From: Verrucomicrobiales bacterium
GTDB lineage: Bacteria; Verrucomicrobiota; Verrucomicrobiia; Verrucomicrobiales; DEV007
Length of the DNA stretch: 8,852 bases
Assembly: GCA_013911195.1 (NCBI GenBank)
Contig: JACETS010000106.1
Coordinates: 1-8,852, forward strand
Direction of reading: 5' to 3'
Positions 7,930 through 8,852 of this stretch are shown here, piece by piece; the first letter of the stretch is position 1, and each line of letters opens with the position of its first letter. Below the pieces are notes generated by a model. That model searched no databases. It saw only the letters and a program-made list of their open reading frames with translations, and had not been told where the DNA came from. Made by a program: the position numbers and the translations under genes.

Positions 7930-8852
7930 ATGAAATTACAACCAATGCATCATTTTTACCTGGTTTTCATTTTGTTGCTTTCAACATCAAATGTCCATGG
8001 AGCGTTCCCCCAAAACTCTCTTTTAAATCAAGAGAGAAAACAGCAAAGAATCCAAGACACCACTGGAAGAACAGGCGAACAATTAGATTCCTTAATCGAT
8101 GAATTTAATCGTAATGGACTCGCTGGTAGTGACCTTGATGTCATTAAGGCCATTAGAATGGTACTTGGCAATCTCTCAAAGGAGCAAATGAATGAAATCG
8201 TAGGACTTCTTAATGGTGCCAGAGAAGACACACTGAAGGATAAAAACTCAGCCGCTGCCAGTGCTAAAGTATTAACTGCTTATGCCGGCCAAAAAGGAGT
8301 CATTGTTCAACTAAGAAGAATTCTCCTCGAGTATCAGTCACAAGTTGCTCTATTTGATTTAGCAAGATTAGTGAAAGAACTCGGGAACAGGCAGACCACC
8401 AATCTCCACGAGGCAATCACTCTTGCATCATCAAATTTCGTACCAGGAAGTCCTAGCACATCAGAACAAATCTCAATTCAATTACAGTACACTGAGCAAG
8501 AAGCTTTGGCCGGAGAAGTTCAGACGATTTTAAAACGATTGTCGGATATAGCAGAAATGACAAAAGGGTCTCCTGATCAAAGACCTAATAGAGCTACTAA
8601 GCATGCCACTGAATCCAGACTGAAGGAAAATATACTCAAGGCAGTAGACGAAATTAAAGGTAAACGATTAATGAGTGCCGTTTCCTTTGAAAAAACTTCT
8701 AGAGATTCTCTTTGGGAAATGGCGAAAATTCTTGAGCCTGAAAAAGGAGAACTTGAGCAAATGGTTGAGGCTCTCGAAAAATTAGAAAATATAATCGATA
8801 AAGAAAACGAAATTAAAGAAGACACGAAAAAACTTTCTGAGGAAGACCAATC
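7930..8852 (+). CDS. Secreted helical protein of unknown function, 3'-truncated
   Basis: A frame open from ATG 7930 to the window end, giving 307 residues with no stop, so the true protein is longer. The N-terminus is a signal peptide: short n-region, hydrophobic FYLVFILLLSTS (9-20), and likely cleavage after VHG (24) or GA (25). There is no lipobox cysteine; indeed no cysteine at all. The mature part is predicted almost all helical and strongly charged: 30-100 polar helices, 112-155 including VQLRRILLEYQSQVALFDLA (126-145), and 262-307 a coiled-coil-like run rich in Glu, Lys and Leu (LEQMVEALEKLENIIDKENE, 275-294). That last pattern resembles the helical C-terminal region of DUF4175-type proteins, and the gene follows directly after a short DUF4175-like gene in the same frame. 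I know of no named domain that fits. The coding call is firm; the start (ATG 7930 versus TTG 7891) is probable; function is unknown. Confidence 0.82.
   Translation, partial: MKLQPMHHFYLVFILLLSTSNVHGAFPQNSLLNQERKQQRIQDTTGRTGEQLDSLIDEFNRNGLAGSDLDVIKAIRMVLGNLSKEQMNEIVGLLNGAREDTLKDKNSAAASAKVLTAYAGQKGVIVQLRRILLEYQSQVALFDLARLVKELGNRQTTNLHEAITLASSNFVPGSPSTSEQISIQLQYTEQEALAGEVQTILKRLSDIAEMTKGSPDQRPNRATKHATESRLKENILKAVDEIKGKRLMSAVSFEKTSRDSLWEMAKILEPEKGELEQMVEALEKLENIIDKENEIKEDTKKLSEEDQ

Overview
The window is AT-rich DNA (visibly well under half G+C; not computed) carrying six genes on the + strand in one tightly packed, apparently single transcription unit, with both end genes cut by the window edges. 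In order they are: a MoxR-type AAA+ ATPase (5' end missing), a soluble DUF58 protein, a BatA-type membrane protein with a von Willebrand A (VWA) domain, a second membrane VWA protein with a glutamine-amidotransferase-like region, a three-helix membrane protein resembling DUF4175-type proteins, and a secreted, charged helical protein of unknown function that runs off the 3' end. No RNA genes, mobile elements, CRISPR arrays or convincing promoters or terminators were seen.

The gene order MoxR / DUF58 / BatA-VWA / VWA-amidotransferase-like / DUF4175-like is characteristic of the Planctomycetes-Verrucomicrobia-Chlamydiae superphylum. The AT-rich composition, the frequent TTG/GTG starts and the absence of clear Shine-Dalgarno sequences lead me to favour a (possibly marine) member of the Verrucomicrobiota or a relative. 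This is inference from architecture, not a database match.

Layout: 1-721 MoxR; 722-781 a 60-base spacer; 782-1684 DUF58; 1688-3838 BatA/VWA; 3840-6191 VWA/amidotransferase-like; 6196-7887 DUF4175-like; 7930-8852 secreted protein. Gaps inside 782-7887 are only 1-4 bases, which suggests translational coupling.

How they may work together: the MoxR ATPase and the DUF58 VWA-like protein are predicted to be cytoplasmic. The two large VWA proteins, most of the DUF4175-like protein and the last protein are predicted to lie on the outer face of the cytoplasmic membrane. MoxR/VWA pairs in other systems act as chaperone-like machines that remodel or activate partner proteins, and Bat operons are linked to envelope stress. 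A membrane-spanning envelope-maintenance complex driven by the cytoplasmic ATPase is the simplest model. Supporting it, the four exported or membrane proteins contain one cysteine in about 2,370 residues, whereas the two cytoplasmic ones have five in about 540. The substrate of the system is unknown.
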